A DNA stretch of 64,000 nucleotides, taken from Pseudomonas sp. CFII64. GTDB lineage: Bacteria; Pseudomonadota; Gammaproteobacteria; Pseudomonadales; Pseudomonadaceae. The notes beneath the pieces are model-generated. The model was given only the letters and a program-made list of their open reading frames with translations, was not told the origin of the DNA and searched no databases. A program made the translations under genes and the position numbers. The stretch lies in contig NZ_ATLO01000020.1 in NCBI RefSeq assembly GCF_000416235.1, forward strand, positions 1 through 64,000. The letters are read 5' to 3'. Shown in pieces: positions 1 to 9,653 of the stretch (position 1 is its first letter; the number at the start of each line of letters is the position of its first letter).

Positions 1-120
1 GAAACAAAGGGGTCGACCGTCAGGGCGAAACCGGAATAAGTCGCACCGCAAATGCTGTTGGTGCAGCGCAATTCAAGGCGCGTCAGCTTTAGTCGGAGAT
101 TTAGGCGTGCGCCAAATCAA

Positions 121-190
121 TTCGCGGGCAAGCCTCGCCAACGGATCGTCTACCGGCTCTGCGCCTGTAGAACCAACTTGTTAGCGAGGC
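121..190. repeat. Degenerate REP-like inverted repeat
   Basis: The 267 bases after the flhB stop hold no gene I can support. Two inverted half-sites can be read: TTCGCGGGCAAGCCTCGCC at 121 and a CTGTAG...TTAGCGAGGC half at 165-190. This resembles the Pseudomonas REP consensus built around GCGGGCAAGCCTCGC with a CTGTAG end, but both halves have drifted. The element sits downstream of flhB, where REP elements commonly lie between genes. It has no sequence relation to the two REPIN-like elements elsewhere in the window, which use other cores. Confidence 0.5.
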
Positions 191-267
191 GTAGTGCCAG
201 ATGCGCCGCGCGCCGACGCCTTCCCGGATAAATCCAGTCCGACACCAGCGTTCAACGACCGCGAAAA

Positions 268-1404
268 TCAGGAATCACGCCGTAAATCCGGTGGAATGGA
301 AATATCCCCCAACGGATCCGGCCGCTTGCCTCGCCCGGAATGAAACTGGCGAATCTGATAGACATACGCCAGCACCTGAGCCACCGCCAGATAAAGCCCG
401 GCCGGGATCTCCTGATCCAGTTCGGTACTGTAGTAGATCGAGCGCGCCAGCCCTGGGGATTCGAGAATCAGAATCTGATGGTGAGCGCCGATTTCGCGGA
501 TTTTCAAGGCGATGAAATCAGTACCCTTGGCCACCAGCATCGGCGCGCCGCCCTGCTCCGGATCGTATTTGAGGGCAACGGCGAAGTGGGTTGGGTTGGT
601 GATGATCACATCCGCAGTGGGGATCGACTCCATCATGCGGCGCTGGGACATGTCACGCTGCAATTGACGAATGCGCTGCTTGACTTCCGGCCGTCCTTCC
701 GCGTCCTTGTGTTCGTCACGGATTTCCTGCTTGGTCATCAGCAGTTTCTTGTGCGCTTCCCAGATCTGATACGGCACGTCGATGGCGGCAATGATCATCA
801 AACCGCAGGCCATCCACAGCGTGCTCCAGCCGACTACCTGCAAGCTGTGGATGATCGCCATTTCCAGGGGTTCATGAGCGATGGAAATCAGGTCGGCCTT
901 ATCCTTGTCCAGAACCACCAGGGCAACGACCAGGACAATCAGAAACTTGCCAAAACTCTTGAGCAACTCGATCAGCGCTGTGGTCGACACCATGCGCTTG
1001 AGACCTGAGGCCGGGTTCATGCGACTGAACTTGGGGGCCAGGGTCTTGGCTGAGAATAGCCAGCCACCCAGGGAAATCGGGGCAATGAGCGAGGCAAGCA
1101 TCAGCGCGATCAGAAAAGGCAGCATGGCAACCAGCGCCAGCTTGCCGGAGATCAGCAGCATCTTGGCCATGTAGCTTTGGTCCATGAGCATTTCGCGACT
1201 GATGATGAAATTCGAGCGCATCAACTCCATCATCATTTGCGCTATGTCGCTGCCAAAGGACAACAACCCGCCAGCACCGACCAACATGATCACCAAGGTG
1301 TTGAGTTCCTTGGATCGAGCAATCTGCCCATCTTTCCGGGCTTCCGATTTCTTTTTTTCCGTGGGGTCTTCTGTCTTGTCCTGACCATTCTCGTTCTCGG
1401 CCAT
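268..1404 (-). CDS. flhB: Flagellar export switch protein FlhB
   Basis: A 378-residue inner-membrane component of the flagellar type III export gate; it switches export from rod/hook subunits to filament subunits. The N-terminus is charged (MAENENGQDKTEDPTEKKK), followed by four hydrophobic segments up to about residue 210. The autocleavage motif NPTH is at residues 270-273 in the cytoplasmic domain. The C-terminal tail is longer than the minimal FlhB, as usual in Pseudomonas. The start codon overlaps the last base of the fliR stop (TGATG), so the two are translationally coupled. It is the last gene of the fliL-flhB run in the window; flhA is expected beyond the window edge. Confidence 0.97.
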   Translation of the reverse strand: MAENENGQDKTEDPTEKKKSEARKDGQIARSKELNTLVIMLVGAGGLLSFGSDIAQMMMELMRSNFIISREMLMDQSYMAKMLLISGKLALVAMLPFLIALMLASLIAPISLGGWLFSAKTLAPKFSRMNPASGLKRMVSTTALIELLKSFGKFLIVLVVALVVLDKDKADLISIAHEPLEMAIIHSLQVVGWSTLWMACGLMIIAAIDVPYQIWEAHKKLLMTKQEIRDEHKDAEGRPEVKQRIRQLQRDMSQRRMMESIPTADVIITNPTHFAVALKYDPEQGGAPMLVAKGTDFIALKIREIGAHHQILILESPGLARSIYYSTELDQEIPAGLYLAVAQVLAYVYQIRQFHSGRGKRPDPLGDISIPPDLRRDS

Positions 1405-2189
1405 CAGCGTGCCCTCACCATATCGCGGAACGTTCGCAACGCCTCAGCCACCAGCGGTTGGTACTGATTGAGAATGTCACCCAGGCTGATCCACAAAATG
1501 CCCATGCCCAACACCAGCGTCAGCGGGAAACCGATAGAGAAGATGTTCAGTTGCGGCGCGGCGCGAGTCATCACGCCAAAGGCGATATTGACCACCAGCA
1601 ACGCAGTGATCGCCGGCAATACCAGCGTCAGCGCCGCGCCCATCACCCAGCCGAGGCTGTTGGCAAGCGTCCAGAAGTTGGACACGAGCAAGCCGCTGCC
1701 GACTGGCATCGTGGTGAAGCTTTCGACCAGGGTTTCCAGGACTACCAGATGGCCGTTCATCCCCAGGAACAACAGCGTGACCAGCATGGTGAAGAACTGC
1801 CCGATCACCGCAGCGGAGACGCCGTTGGTGGGGTCGATCATGGACGCAAAGCCCATGCCCATCTGCGTCGAGATGATCTGACCGGCAATCACGAACGCCT
1901 GAAAGAACAGCTGCAGAAACAGCCCCAGCCCGGCACCGATGATGATTTGCTCACCGATGAGCAACAGCGCGCTGAGGTCCAGCGCGTTGACTTGCGGCAT
2001 GGGCGGCAACACGGGGGCGATCACCACGGTAATGGCCAGCGCGAAATACAGACGAATGCGCCTGGGCACCAGCGTCGTACCGAAAATCGGCATCGTCATC
2101 AGCAGCGAGGTGATGCGAAACATCGGCAGCATGAAGCTGGCAACCCAAGTGCCTATTTGCCCGTCGGTGAGTGCAAGGACAGCATCCAC
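1404..2189 (-). CDS. fliR: Flagellar export gate protein FliR
   Basis: A 261-residue polytopic membrane protein of the export gate (FliP/FliQ/FliR core). The frame stays open upstream through fliQ, but the first sensible start is GTG at 2189, giving MDAVLALTDGQIGTWVASF, which matches the usual FliR N-terminus and length; longer versions would run through fliQ in another frame. Six or so hydrophobic stretches are visible. It starts 5 bases after the fliQ stop and ends in a one-base overlap with flhB. Confidence 0.95.
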   Translation of the reverse strand: MDAVLALTDGQIGTWVASFMLPMFRITSLLMTMPIFGTTLVPRRIRLYFALAITVVIAPVLPPMPQVNALDLSALLLIGEQIIIGAGLGLFLQLFFQAFVIAGQIISTQMGMGFASMIDPTNGVSAAVIGQFFTMLVTLLFLGMNGHLVVLETLVESFTTMPVGSGLLVSNFWTLANSLGWVMGAALTLVLPAITALLVVNIAFGVMTRAAPQLNIFSIGFPLTLVLGMGILWISLGDILNQYQPLVAEALRTFRDMVRAR

Positions 2190-2194
2190 AAGCG

Positions 2195-2464
2195 CTAGCC
2201 GATCACGGTGGGAATGCTGGTGTAGAGCGCCAGGATGTATTCCATGAACACTTTGAGCAGCCACGGACCGGCAACGATCAGGGTAATCAGCATCACGATC
2301 AGACGCGGCAGAAAGCTCAAGGTCTGTTCGTTGATCTGGGTAGCCGCCTGAAACATGGCGACCAGCAAACCGCAGAGCAGACTGGGTACCACGAGGATCG
2401 CCACCAGCACGGTCGTCAGCCACAACGCCTCACGGAACAGATCGACGGCTACTTCCGGCGTCAT
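2195..2464 (-). CDS. fliQ: Flagellar export gate protein FliQ
   Basis: An 89-residue protein with two transmembrane hairpin helices (residues about 15-38 and 50-75), the typical FliQ size and layout. The start MTPEVAVDLFREAL at 2464 was preferred over an ATG three codons upstream because family members begin with MTPE. It lies between fliP and fliR in the invariant PQR order and contributes to the helical export-gate channel. Confidence 0.95.
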   Translation of the reverse strand: MTPEVAVDLFREALWLTTVLVAILVVPSLLCGLLVAMFQAATQINEQTLSFLPRLIVMLITLIVAGPWLLKVFMEYILALYTSIPTVIG

Positions 2465-2489
2465 CGCGCGCACTCCCGCTCAAGAGAAG

Positions 2490-3236
2490 TCATACACCAC
2501 CAAAACTACTGGCCAGGGTGCCAATAATCAGCGCCCAACCGTCAACCAGCACAAACAACATGATCTTGAATGGCAGGGAAATGATCAGCGGCGACAACAT
2601 CATCATGCCCATGGCCATCAATACGCTGGCAACCACCAGATCGATGACCAGAAACGGAATGAAGATCATGAAGCCGATCTGGAAAGCGGTCTTGAGTTCG
2701 GAAATCACAAACGCCGGCACCAGGATGGTCAGCGGCGCCTGCTCGGGGGACTGGATATCGGTGCGCTTGGACAGGCGCATGAACAGCTCCAGATCGCTGG
2801 TGCGCGTCTGCGCCAGCATGAAGTCCTTGATCGGCACCTGAGCCTTGGCCACGGCATCCTGAGCGGTAAGCTTTTCTGCCAGATAAGGCTGCAAGGCGTC
2901 CTGATTCACCCGGTCAAAGACCGGCGCCATGATGAACAGGGTGAGGAAAATCGCCATGCCGGTGAGAATCTGGTTCGACGGCGTCTGCTGCAAGCCCAGA
3001 GCCTGCCGCAGAATGGAAAAGACAATGATGATCCGGGTGAAACTGGTCATCAGCATGACGAACGCCGGGATGAAGCTCAGCGCCGTCATAATCAGCAGAA
3101 TTTGCAGGCTGACCGAATATTCCTGCTGGCCGTTGGCGCCGTTGGACAACGTGATCGCAGGGATCGACAACGGATCGGCGCCGAACGCCACAGGCGCCGC
3201 CAGCACCAGCAGAAGCGTCAACAGAATGCGCGGCAT
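2490..3236 (-). CDS. fliP: Flagellar export gate protein FliP
   Basis: A 248-residue membrane protein, the main scaffold of the export gate, cleaved by signal peptidase in enterics. Residues 1-19 ([20 protein letters not shown]) look like a signal sequence. The family signature region [18 protein letters not shown] is at about residues 53-70, followed by FSILRQALG. The gene start overlaps the fliO stop, and fliQ follows after 25 bases. Confidence 0.97.
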   Translation of the reverse strand: MPRILLTLLLVLAAPVAFGADPLSIPAITLSNGANGQQEYSVSLQILLIMTALSFIPAFVMLMTSFTRIIIVFSILRQALGLQQTPSNQILTGMAIFLTLFIMAPVFDRVNQDALQPYLAEKLTAQDAVAKAQVPIKDFMLAQTRTSDLELFMRLSKRTDIQSPEQAPLTILVPAFVISELKTAFQIGFMIFIPFLVIDLVVASVLMAMGMMMLSPLIISLPFKIMLFVLVDGWALIIGTLASSFGGV

Positions 3237-3688
3237 TACTTCTTATCCTTCTGATCCTTGTTGCCCATGATTTCCATCAGGCGGCGTGCGAACTCAGGCG
3301 TGGCCTGCTCGCGGACCGGAACCTGCACCGGTTCCTTGAGCACGTGCAATGGCGTGATTCGCCCGGGCGTAACTCCCAGCAATATCTGCTCGTTGCCGAC
3401 CTGCACCAGCACCAGTCGATCCCGCGGGCCCAGCGCCCGGGAACCCAGCAACTCAATGAGCTGGGGATTGCCCGGCCCGCTGCGTTGCACGCGCCGCATG
3501 GTCCAGGCCAGCGCGAAGATCAGGCCGATGACCAACAACAGGCCGAACAGCAACTGCACCAGCTGCCCGCCCATGCCCATCGGCAGCGAACTCGCCACCT
3601 GTGGCGCGGCGGCCTGCACTGCAGGCTCGGCCGCCAGCGCGCTGAGCGGCATTAACAGCAATGCTCCAGCAAGCTTCATCATCTTCAC
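3236..3688 (-). CDS. fliO: Flagellar biogenesis protein FliO
   Basis: A 150-residue protein that helps FliP assemble in the membrane. A signal peptide ends near residue 19, one transmembrane helix lies at about residues 43-66 ([20 protein letters not shown]), and the rest is a basic cytoplasmic domain. The frame opens with GTG AAG ATG ATG at 3688, directly after the fliN stop; the true start may be the GTG or either ATG two or three codons later. The last codon overlaps the fliP start. Confidence 0.92.
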   Translation of the reverse strand: MKMMKLAGALLLMPLSALAAEPAVQAAAPQVASSLPMGMGGQLVQLLFGLLLVIGLIFALAWTMRRVQRSGPGNPQLIELLGSRALGPRDRLVLVQVGNEQILLGVTPGRITPLHVLKEPVQVPVREQATPEFARRLMEIMGNKDQKDKK

Positions 3689-4156
3689 TCAGCGCAGCTT
3701 CTTGATACGTTCGCTAGGGCTGATGACATCAGTCAGACGGATGCCAAATTTCTCGTTGACCACCACAACCTCGCCATGGGCGATCAACGTACCGTTGACC
3801 AACACGTCGAGCGGCTCACCGGCCAGACGATCCAGCTCGATCACCGAACCCTGGTTGAGTTGCAGCAGGTTACGGATGTTGATGTCGGTGCTGCCGACTT
3901 CCATGGAGATCGATACCGGAATGTCGAGAATCACATCCAGATTCGGCCCATCCAGATTCACCTGCCCGTTGCTGCGCGGCACGCTACCGAACTCTTCCAT
4001 GGCCAGACGGCTGGACGCCGACGAATTGCCGGCATCCGCCGCCAACAGTGCATCGATGTCATCCTGACCGCCATCACCGGATTCACCCAGTGCAGCAGCC
4101 CATTCATCGGCCAATGCCTGATCTTCAGCAGAGGTCATATCTTTATCATCAGCCAT
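3689..4156 (-). CDS. fliN: Flagellar motor switch protein FliN
   Basis: A 155-residue C-ring protein. The N-terminal 75 residues are acidic and low in complexity; the C-terminal SpoA domain (about residues 78-152) contains the family sequences LDVILDIPVSISMEVG and LDRLAGEPLDVLVNG. It forms the lower C-ring with FliM and is the docking site for FliH-FliI. It sits 60 bases after fliM and directly abuts fliO. Confidence 0.97.
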   Translation of the reverse strand: MADDKDMTSAEDQALADEWAAALGESGDGGQDDIDALLAADAGNSSASSRLAMEEFGSVPRSNGQVNLDGPNLDVILDIPVSISMEVGSTDINIRNLLQLNQGSVIELDRLAGEPLDVLVNGTLIAHGEVVVVNEKFGIRLTDVISPSERIKKLR

Positions 4157-4216
4157 CGGTTGTCCTCAGCGAACAGTGTTTCAGTTACACAGCAAAATTT
4201 CGACGCAGACAAAAGG

Positions 4217-5185
4217 TCAACGTCGCTCTATCGGCTCGATCACTTGCAGGGCCAGATGCCCTTTGTGCGAACCCAGCTTGACCTTGAAGGACGGCACGCC
4301 ATTGGCGCGCATGACCAGCGATTCCGGCAGCTCGACGGGAATAACGTCACCCGGCTGCATGTGCAGAATGTCGCGTAGCAGCAATTGACGACGGGCAACC
4401 GTAGCGCTCAGTGGCACGGACACATCCATCACGTCCTGCTTGAGGGCGTTGACCCAGCGCTCGTCCTGATCGTCGACGTCGGACTGGAAGCCCGCGTCGA
4501 GCATTTCCCGCACCGGTTCGATCATCGAATACGGCATGGTGACGTGCAGATCGCCGCCACCGCCATCGAGTTCGATGTGGAACGTGGAGACCACAACTGC
4601 TTCGCTTGGCCCGACGATGTTGGCCATGGCCGGATTAACCTCCGAGTTGATGTACTCGAAGTTCACTTCCATGATCGCCTGCCAGGCTTCTTTGAGGTCG
4701 ATGAACGCCTGATCCAGCACCATACGCACGACCCGCAGCTCCGTCGGCGTGAATTCACGACCTTCGATTTTCGCGTGCCGGCCATCGCCGCCGAAAAAGT
4801 TATCCACCAGCTTGAACACCAGCTTGGCATCGAGGATGAACAGCGCAGTGCCGCGCAGCGGCTTGATCTTCACCAGATTGAGGCTGGTGGGCACGTACAG
4901 CGAATGCACGTACTCACCGAACTTCATGACCTGTACACCGCCGACGGCCACATCGGCCGAGCGGCGCAACAGGTTGAACATGCTGATCCGGGTATAACGG
5001 GCGAAGCGTTCGTTGATCATTTCCAGGGTCGGCATCCGACCCCGCACAATCCGGTCCTGACTGGTCAGGTCGTAACTTTTGACGCTACCCGGTGCGGATA
5101 CTTCTTCGGTCTGAACCAGACCATCGTCCACGCCATGCAACAGCGCATCGATCTCATCCTGGGACAGCAGGTCTTGCACGGCCAT
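4217..5185 (-). CDS. fliM: Flagellar motor switch protein FliM
   Basis: A 322-residue C-ring protein that binds CheY-P and couples to FliG. The N-terminal CheY-binding helix DLLSQDEIDALLHG is at residues 4-17, the middle CheC-like domain carries RISMFNLLRRSADV at about 68-81, and a SpoA domain closes the protein. The length is normal. It follows fliL by 9 bases. Confidence 0.97.
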   Translation of the reverse strand: MAVQDLLSQDEIDALLHGVDDGLVQTEEVSAPGSVKSYDLTSQDRIVRGRMPTLEMINERFARYTRISMFNLLRRSADVAVGGVQVMKFGEYVHSLYVPTSLNLVKIKPLRGTALFILDAKLVFKLVDNFFGGDGRHAKIEGREFTPTELRVVRMVLDQAFIDLKEAWQAIMEVNFEYINSEVNPAMANIVGPSEAVVVSTFHIELDGGGGDLHVTMPYSMIEPVREMLDAGFQSDVDDQDERWVNALKQDVMDVSVPLSATVARRQLLLRDILHMQPGDVIPVELPESLVMRANGVPSFKVKLGSHKGHLALQVIEPIERR

Positions 5186-5194
5186 GTCGTGGTC

Positions 5195-5695
5195 CTACTG
5201 CAGTACGAAGTTAGTGAAAAGCAATTGCTCGATCACGGTTTTACCGAGTTCTTTCTGTGCGACTTCCTGAACGCTGGCCGTCGCTTTCTGACGGAGCATT
5301 TCCTGGCCAATCGGGGTTGCCAGTGATTCGAACGGGATACCCGCAAACATCATCACCAGATTGTTGCGGATAACCGGCATATGCACCTTCAACGCTTCAA
5401 GGTCGGGCTGATTGCGCGCCAGCATGGTGATGCTGACCTGCATGTAGCGTTGACGACCATTGGAATTGAAGTTGACCACGAAGGCCGGTGTCATGGCTTC
5501 AAAGATCGCAGGATGCTTGACGCCGGCCTGCGCAGCCTCTGCCGCTGGATCCGGCTTGCTCTCAGCCTTGTGCATGAAAAACCAGGTCGCGCCAACCGAC
5601 AGGCCGACAGCGAGCAACAAAGCCACTACCAGGACGATGATGAGCTTGAGTTTGCCTTTGGAAGCCGGGTCTTTAACGTCGTCGCTCTTCGCCAT
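5195..5695 (-). CDS. fliL: Flagellar basal-body-associated protein FliL
   Basis: A 166-residue single-pass inner-membrane protein around the stator. One transmembrane helix lies at about residues 17-39 (LKLIIVLVVALLLAVGLSV) and is followed by a periplasmic domain with VNFNSNGRQRYMQVSI. It is separated from fliK by a 279-base gap holding REP-type repeats, so fliL may start its own transcript or depend on readthrough. Confidence 0.95.
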   Translation of the reverse strand: MAKSDDVKDPASKGKLKLIIVLVVALLLAVGLSVGATWFFMHKAESKPDPAAEAAQAGVKHPAIFEAMTPAFVVNFNSNGRQRYMQVSITMLARNQPDLEALKVHMPVIRNNLVMMFAGIPFESLATPIGQEMLRQKATASVQEVAQKELGKTVIEQLLFTNFVLQ

Positions 5696-5974
5696 GCCAA
5701 TAATCCGTCACTATTCGGGGGGTTCGTTGATGCGTGACAGAGGGTGAGCAAGTGTTATGCCAGAGTTGCGGGGGAAGTGCTGTCGTGGGGTTAACGGCGG
5801 GGATTTGTTGGAGCACGGCTTGCCCGCAATGACTCGCAGGAGCGGATCAGGCAGGACCGGACTTGTCCGGGAAGGCGGTGGCGCAGGCACCGGGCTGGAT
5901 CAGGCGAAATGCTGCTGGCCGATCCGACGCCTTCGGGGACAAGTCCCCTCCTACAAAACTGTCGCGCGCATCAA
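5696..5974. repeat. fliK-fliL intergenic region with REPIN-like repeat
   Basis: There is no gene in this gap. The inverted arms CAGGACCGGACTTGTCCGGG (from 5852) and, in inverse orientation, GCCTTCGGGGACAAGTCCCC (from 5930) form a REP doublet about 100 bases long with a 50-base spacer, as in Pseudomonas REPINs. A third, decayed REP (TTGTTGGAGCACGGCTTGCC) lies at 5806. The region could act as a transcript-end or mRNA-stabilising element between fliK and fliL. Confidence 0.65.
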
Positions 5975-7417
5975 TCAAGCGTAATAATCGACCTCACTGC
6001 TGCCGATCACCCGCGCCGCAGGCTGACTGACCGGAACGCTGGCGTCGACAATACCGTCATCACTCGAACCGTCCAGGCTTGAAGAACTGCCGCTGGTGCC
6101 GGAACCGCGCTGGCTGTTACTGGCCTGTTCCTGAGCTTGCTGCTGCTGTTGCCAACCGCGATTCTGATCAGACACGTTGACGTCCACCTGACCCAGCCCT
6201 TGTTGGCTGAACGACTCTCGCAGGCGTGACATCTGGCTCTCCAGCGCTTCACGCACGCCCACATGAGCACTCATGAAGGTGACCTGGGTCTGCTGATCCG
6301 TCGCCATGTTGACGCGAATGTCCAGGCGACCGAGTTCGGCCGGCTCAAGCTGGATTTCCGCGGATTTCAGGTTTTGGCTCGACAAGTACATGACCCGATC
6401 GACAACCCCTTCACTCCAGCCGCTTTGATGCATGGCAAGTGGCTGATTGATCAGCGGAACGGTCGGCGTGAGGGCCGCTCGCGGCGCTTGCGCAGCCTGG
6501 CTCATTGCAGCAAGCCGGTCAGCGAAGTTATCCATGCGGGTATCACCGACGGCACTTTTGACATCTTTAAGCCCGTCATCGAGCAAGCCACTGAAAGATT
6601 TGTCGCTGCTCTCCGTGCTGGCTTCATCCGTGGGCAGTTGATCGGCCAGGGCCGTCAGGTTATTGGCGATGTTCTGCGCGGAGTCGGCGGAATCGTTGCC
6701 GCCGGACTTGCCGGTCTTGTCTGCATGGTTGCTGCCATTGGCTTGCTGGGCGGCCTGAGCCTTGGCGCTGGCGTTCTCCAGGGCAAACTGCAGGGCGGGC
6801 AAGCCGGCCAGCGGATCTGCCTCGGGGTCGAATGACGCATCATCTGCCACACCAGTGCCAGGCACGAGCGCTGCCGAAGGGGTTGCAGCCGAGGCAGCGA
6901 GCATTGCGACGGGGGCCGAAGGAAGCGCTGCGGCATCAACAACCGGTGCATCGCTCACCGGCACGACAGCAGGCTGGACCATGGCCTGCAACGCCGGGTC
7001 AAGTGCCGGGTCCAGGGCTACTTCAGGTGCAGGCGTTTCCACCGGCAAGGCGGCAACTGCTTCTTCGGCGGCCTTGGCGTCCTTGTCACTGGCGTCAGCA
7101 GCAGCGGCAGCGTCGGCAGGCAAGGTATTGCCGCTATCGGCAACCGTCGTCTGATCCACGGCGGCAGCGTCTTTGGCTGCCGGGTCTTTCGCCGTAACGT
7201 CCTTATCCTTGGCGGGGACCGTCTTGTCCCGCGCGGACTTGGCCGGCACGTCATTGTTGGCGGCGGATTTAGCCTGCGCCTGCTTGGCGTAGACGTCGGA
7301 GAAGCTCGAACTGTCGTCCTTGCCGTTGTCAGCCGCCTTGGCCACGCTATTGGCAGCGTTGGTCTTGGACGCCGCCATCGGGGTGGTCTGAAGGAGTGGA
7401 TTAGAGGCAAGGGGCAT
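5975..7417 (-). CDS. fliK: Hook-length control protein FliK
   Basis: A 480-residue secreted ruler protein. The start at 7417 (MPLASNPLLQTTPMAAS) has GGAGACCGAC just upstream and was preferred over an ATG 28 codons earlier. The first 300 residues are Ala/Asp/Lys-rich and of low complexity, as in FliK rulers. The conserved C-terminal hook-length domain lies at about residues 325-440 and contains LEPAELGRLDIRV, followed by a Gln/Ser-rich tail. It lies after hptB and before fliL. Confidence 0.93.
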   Translation of the reverse strand: MPLASNPLLQTTPMAASKTNAANSVAKAADNGKDDSSSFSDVYAKQAQAKSAANNDVPAKSARDKTVPAKDKDVTAKDPAAKDAAAVDQTTVADSGNTLPADAAAAADASDKDAKAAEEAVAALPVETPAPEVALDPALDPALQAMVQPAVVPVSDAPVVDAAALPSAPVAMLAASAATPSAALVPGTGVADDASFDPEADPLAGLPALQFALENASAKAQAAQQANGSNHADKTGKSGGNDSADSAQNIANNLTALADQLPTDEASTESSDKSFSGLLDDGLKDVKSAVGDTRMDNFADRLAAMSQAAQAPRAALTPTVPLINQPLAMHQSGWSEGVVDRVMYLSSQNLKSAEIQLEPAELGRLDIRVNMATDQQTQVTFMSAHVGVREALESQMSRLRESFSQQGLGQVDVNVSDQNRGWQQQQQAQEQASNSQRGSGTSGSSSSLDGSSDDGIVDASVPVSQPAARVIGSSEVDYYA

Positions 7418-7484
7418 GTCGGTCTCCGCATGAATCGCTGGTTGCGAGCGTATTACCAAATGCTGGAGCAAGATACGGGCCAGT

Positions 7485-7865
7485 TTATGGCAGGACACCA
7501 TGCAACTGACGCTCGACGTCGATTAGCCGCCGTACGGTCACGTATTCGAGATCGATGCTGGCGAGCAAGTCTTCAAGGCCTGAAACCTCTTCGCGACGGC
7601 TGCGCTCTTCAAGCTCGCGACACAGGTCCGCGAGATGCAGCGCTCCCATGTTGCCGCTGCTGCCTTTGAAACTGTGGGCCATCAGGCTCAATTCCTGAAG
7701 GTCGAAGGCGCCAGTGCCTGCGGCATATCCCTGCAGCATATGCTGCAACCGCGCTATGCGTTGTTCCGAGTCATCCAGGAATACGTCGAGCAATGTTGGA
7801 TATTCATCCTCCATGATCTCCTGCAACGTATTCAATACGCTGTAATCCAAATGAATAGCCGACAC
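7485..7865 (-). CDS. hptB: Histidine phosphotransfer protein HptB
   Basis: A 126-residue Hpt-domain protein. The phosphorylatable histidine is H64 in LMAHSFKGSSGN, the classic HSxKGSS motif. The start is GTG at 7865 with AAGGAG eight bases upstream. In P. aeruginosa, HptB receives phosphate from hybrid kinases and passes it to the HsbR receiver, steering flagellar genes and biofilm through HsbA. Here hptB lies directly downstream of hsbR and hsbA and just before fliK, so it belongs to the flagellar operon. Confidence 0.9.
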   Translation of the reverse strand: MSAIHLDYSVLNTLQEIMEDEYPTLLDVFLDDSEQRIARLQHMLQGYAAGTGAFDLQELSLMAHSFKGSSGNMGALHLADLCRELEERSRREEVSGLEDLLASIDLEYVTVRRLIDVERQLHGVLP

Positions 7866-7942
7866 TTGTTCACTCCTTGATCAAGAACCTTGAATCGCCG
7901 CCGCTCAACGCAAGTCGCTTCGAATGACGAAACACCCAGGGA

Positions 7943-9649
7943 TTATGCCATTCCCTCCCAGGAAAACTCCACGCTGGCAATACGACCGTCCCGGGACCAG
8001 GACGCTTGCTCGGTCAACTGGCGGACCAGCCCGAGACCGCGACCGTACAACTCATTGCCCACCAGGGGCAACGCGAGAATTGTATCAGCGTCGAATCCGG
8101 TGCCGCTGTCTTCGACCTGCAGCGTAAGCCGCCCTCCCCGTTCAGCCGGAACAACCCGTAAATGCACGCGAATGAAGCCCTCTTCAAGCTGGACCAGGCG
8201 TTCGCCCCGCTCCCGATAATAGCGGGCAAAACCTGTCGCATCTCTTTTGAGCCTCGAATCCAGGCCGAGAACGCCGTGCTCAAGGGCATTGCTGTACAGC
8301 TCGGAAAGCACGCTATACAACGCGCCGCTCTGGCTGCGTAAACCATGCACCTCAAGCAGCAGTTGCAGCAGATAAGGCAGCGGATTGAAGCGCTTGAGCG
8401 TCGAGGCGCGAAATTCGAAGGTCGCCGACCAGTCCAGCGGGCTCGATGCGCCACTGTCGGAATAGGTGACCGTTTGCGGCCCCAGCGTCGCCTGATCGAC
8501 CGTGGTGATCTCCACCATACTGACGTCATCCCGCGCCTGCCCGCCGAAAGCGGTCAATGCCTGCTGGATCTCGCCGATCAGCAAATGCGGCTGGCGATTG
8601 GCTTCGAATACCTCATGCAGACGCTGGGTGCCAAACAGACGGTCCTCGCTGTCGTTGGTGTCGATGACACCGTCCGACAGCAGGAAGATCCGGTCGCCGG
8701 TGGCAATCGGGTAAACCTCGGTCTTGTCATCGAAGTCACCGGCGTCCAGCACACCCAACGGCAGGTGCCGTGACACCAGCGGCGTACGCTCGCCACTTTC
8801 GGTATGCAGCAAATAGCCGTCCGGCAGCCCGCCATTCCAGACTTCGACGTGGCGCTGCTGAAAGTTGATGCACACCAGCGTCGCGCAGCAAAACATGTCT
8901 ACCGGCAGGATGCGTTTGAGCTTGGCATTCATCTCGCGCAGGGTTTCGGCAAGCCCGAAGCCCTTGGCGGTCATGCCGTAGAACACTTCAGCCAACGGCA
9001 TCGCGCCCACCGCAGCCGGCAAGCCGTGGCCGGTGAAATCCCCGAGCAACAGATGCATGTGCCCGGCGGGCGTGTAGGTGGCGAGCAGCAGATCACCGTT
9101 GAATAGCGCATAAGGCGATTGCAGATAGCGAATATTGGGCGCGTCCAGGCAACCGGAATGAGCGACCTGATCGAACACTTCCTTGGCGACTCGCTGTTCG
9201 TTAAGCAGGTATTCGTGATGGCGGGAAATGAGATCGCGCTGTTGCAGGACCGTTTCCTGCAACACTCGCAGACGATTCATGGCGTTGATCTTTGCCGTCA
9301 GCACCACCTGGTTGTAGGGCTTGGCAATGAAATCGTCGCCGCCGGCATCCAGGCAGCGGGCCAGTGCTTCGCCCTCGGTCATCGAGGTCAGGAAAATGAT
9401 CGGCACCAGCGACTCGCCGGCTATTTGCTTGATCCGCCGCGCCGCCTCGAAACCGTCCATGACCGGCATGACCGCATCCATCAATACCAGTTGCGGACGC
9501 CCGGATTCAAAAAGTTCGACGGCCTCGACACCGTTGCTGGCGCACAGGACGGTGTGGCCCTGGCGACTGATGATGGTCGACAGCAGATAGCGATCAGTCG
9601 TGTTGTCGTCGGCAATCAGGATGCACAGGCTTTCCGTTGGAGGCAGCAC
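7943..9649 (-). CDS. hsbR: Response regulator with PP2C phosphatase and kinase-like domain, HsbR
   Basis: A 568-residue, three-part regulator. An N-terminal receiver has the phospho-acceptor D58 in LVLMDAVMPVMDG. A PP2C/SpoIIE-type serine phosphatase (about residues 170-390) shows GDFTGHGLPAAVG and LFLLSDGVIDTND. A C-terminal anti-sigma-like ATPase domain (about 430-565) shows ELYSNALEHG and VEDSGTGFD. The family works as a switch: it phosphorylates or dephosphorylates the STAS protein HsbA in response to HptB. hsbA is 4 bases upstream and hptB 77 bases downstream. Confidence 0.9.
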   Translation of the reverse strand: MLPPTESLCILIADDNTTDRYLLSTIISRQGHTVLCASNGVEAVELFESGRPQLVLMDAVMPVMDGFEAARRIKQIAGESLVPIIFLTSMTEGEALARCLDAGGDDFIAKPYNQVVLTAKINAMNRLRVLQETVLQQRDLISRHHEYLLNEQRVAKEVFDQVAHSGCLDAPNIRYLQSPYALFNGDLLLATYTPAGHMHLLLGDFTGHGLPAAVGAMPLAEVFYGMTAKGFGLAETLREMNAKLKRILPVDMFCCATLVCINFQQRHVEVWNGGLPDGYLLHTESGERTPLVSRHLPLGVLDAGDFDDKTEVYPIATGDRIFLLSDGVIDTNDSEDRLFGTQRLHEVFEANRQPHLLIGEIQQALTAFGGQARDDVSMVEITTVDQATLGPQTVTYSDSGASSPLDWSATFEFRASTLKRFNPLPYLLQLLLEVHGLRSQSGALYSVLSELYSNALEHGVLGLDSRLKRDATGFARYYRERGERLVQLEEGFIRVHLRVVPAERGGRLTLQVEDSGTGFDADTILALPLVGNELYGRGLGLVRQLTEQASWSRDGRIASVEFSWEGMA

Positions 9650-9653
9650 AGGC

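Noticed and set aside
201..515. Plus-strand frame at the window start
   Set aside because: It overlaps the flhB end and a REP element, has no recognisable product and biased composition.
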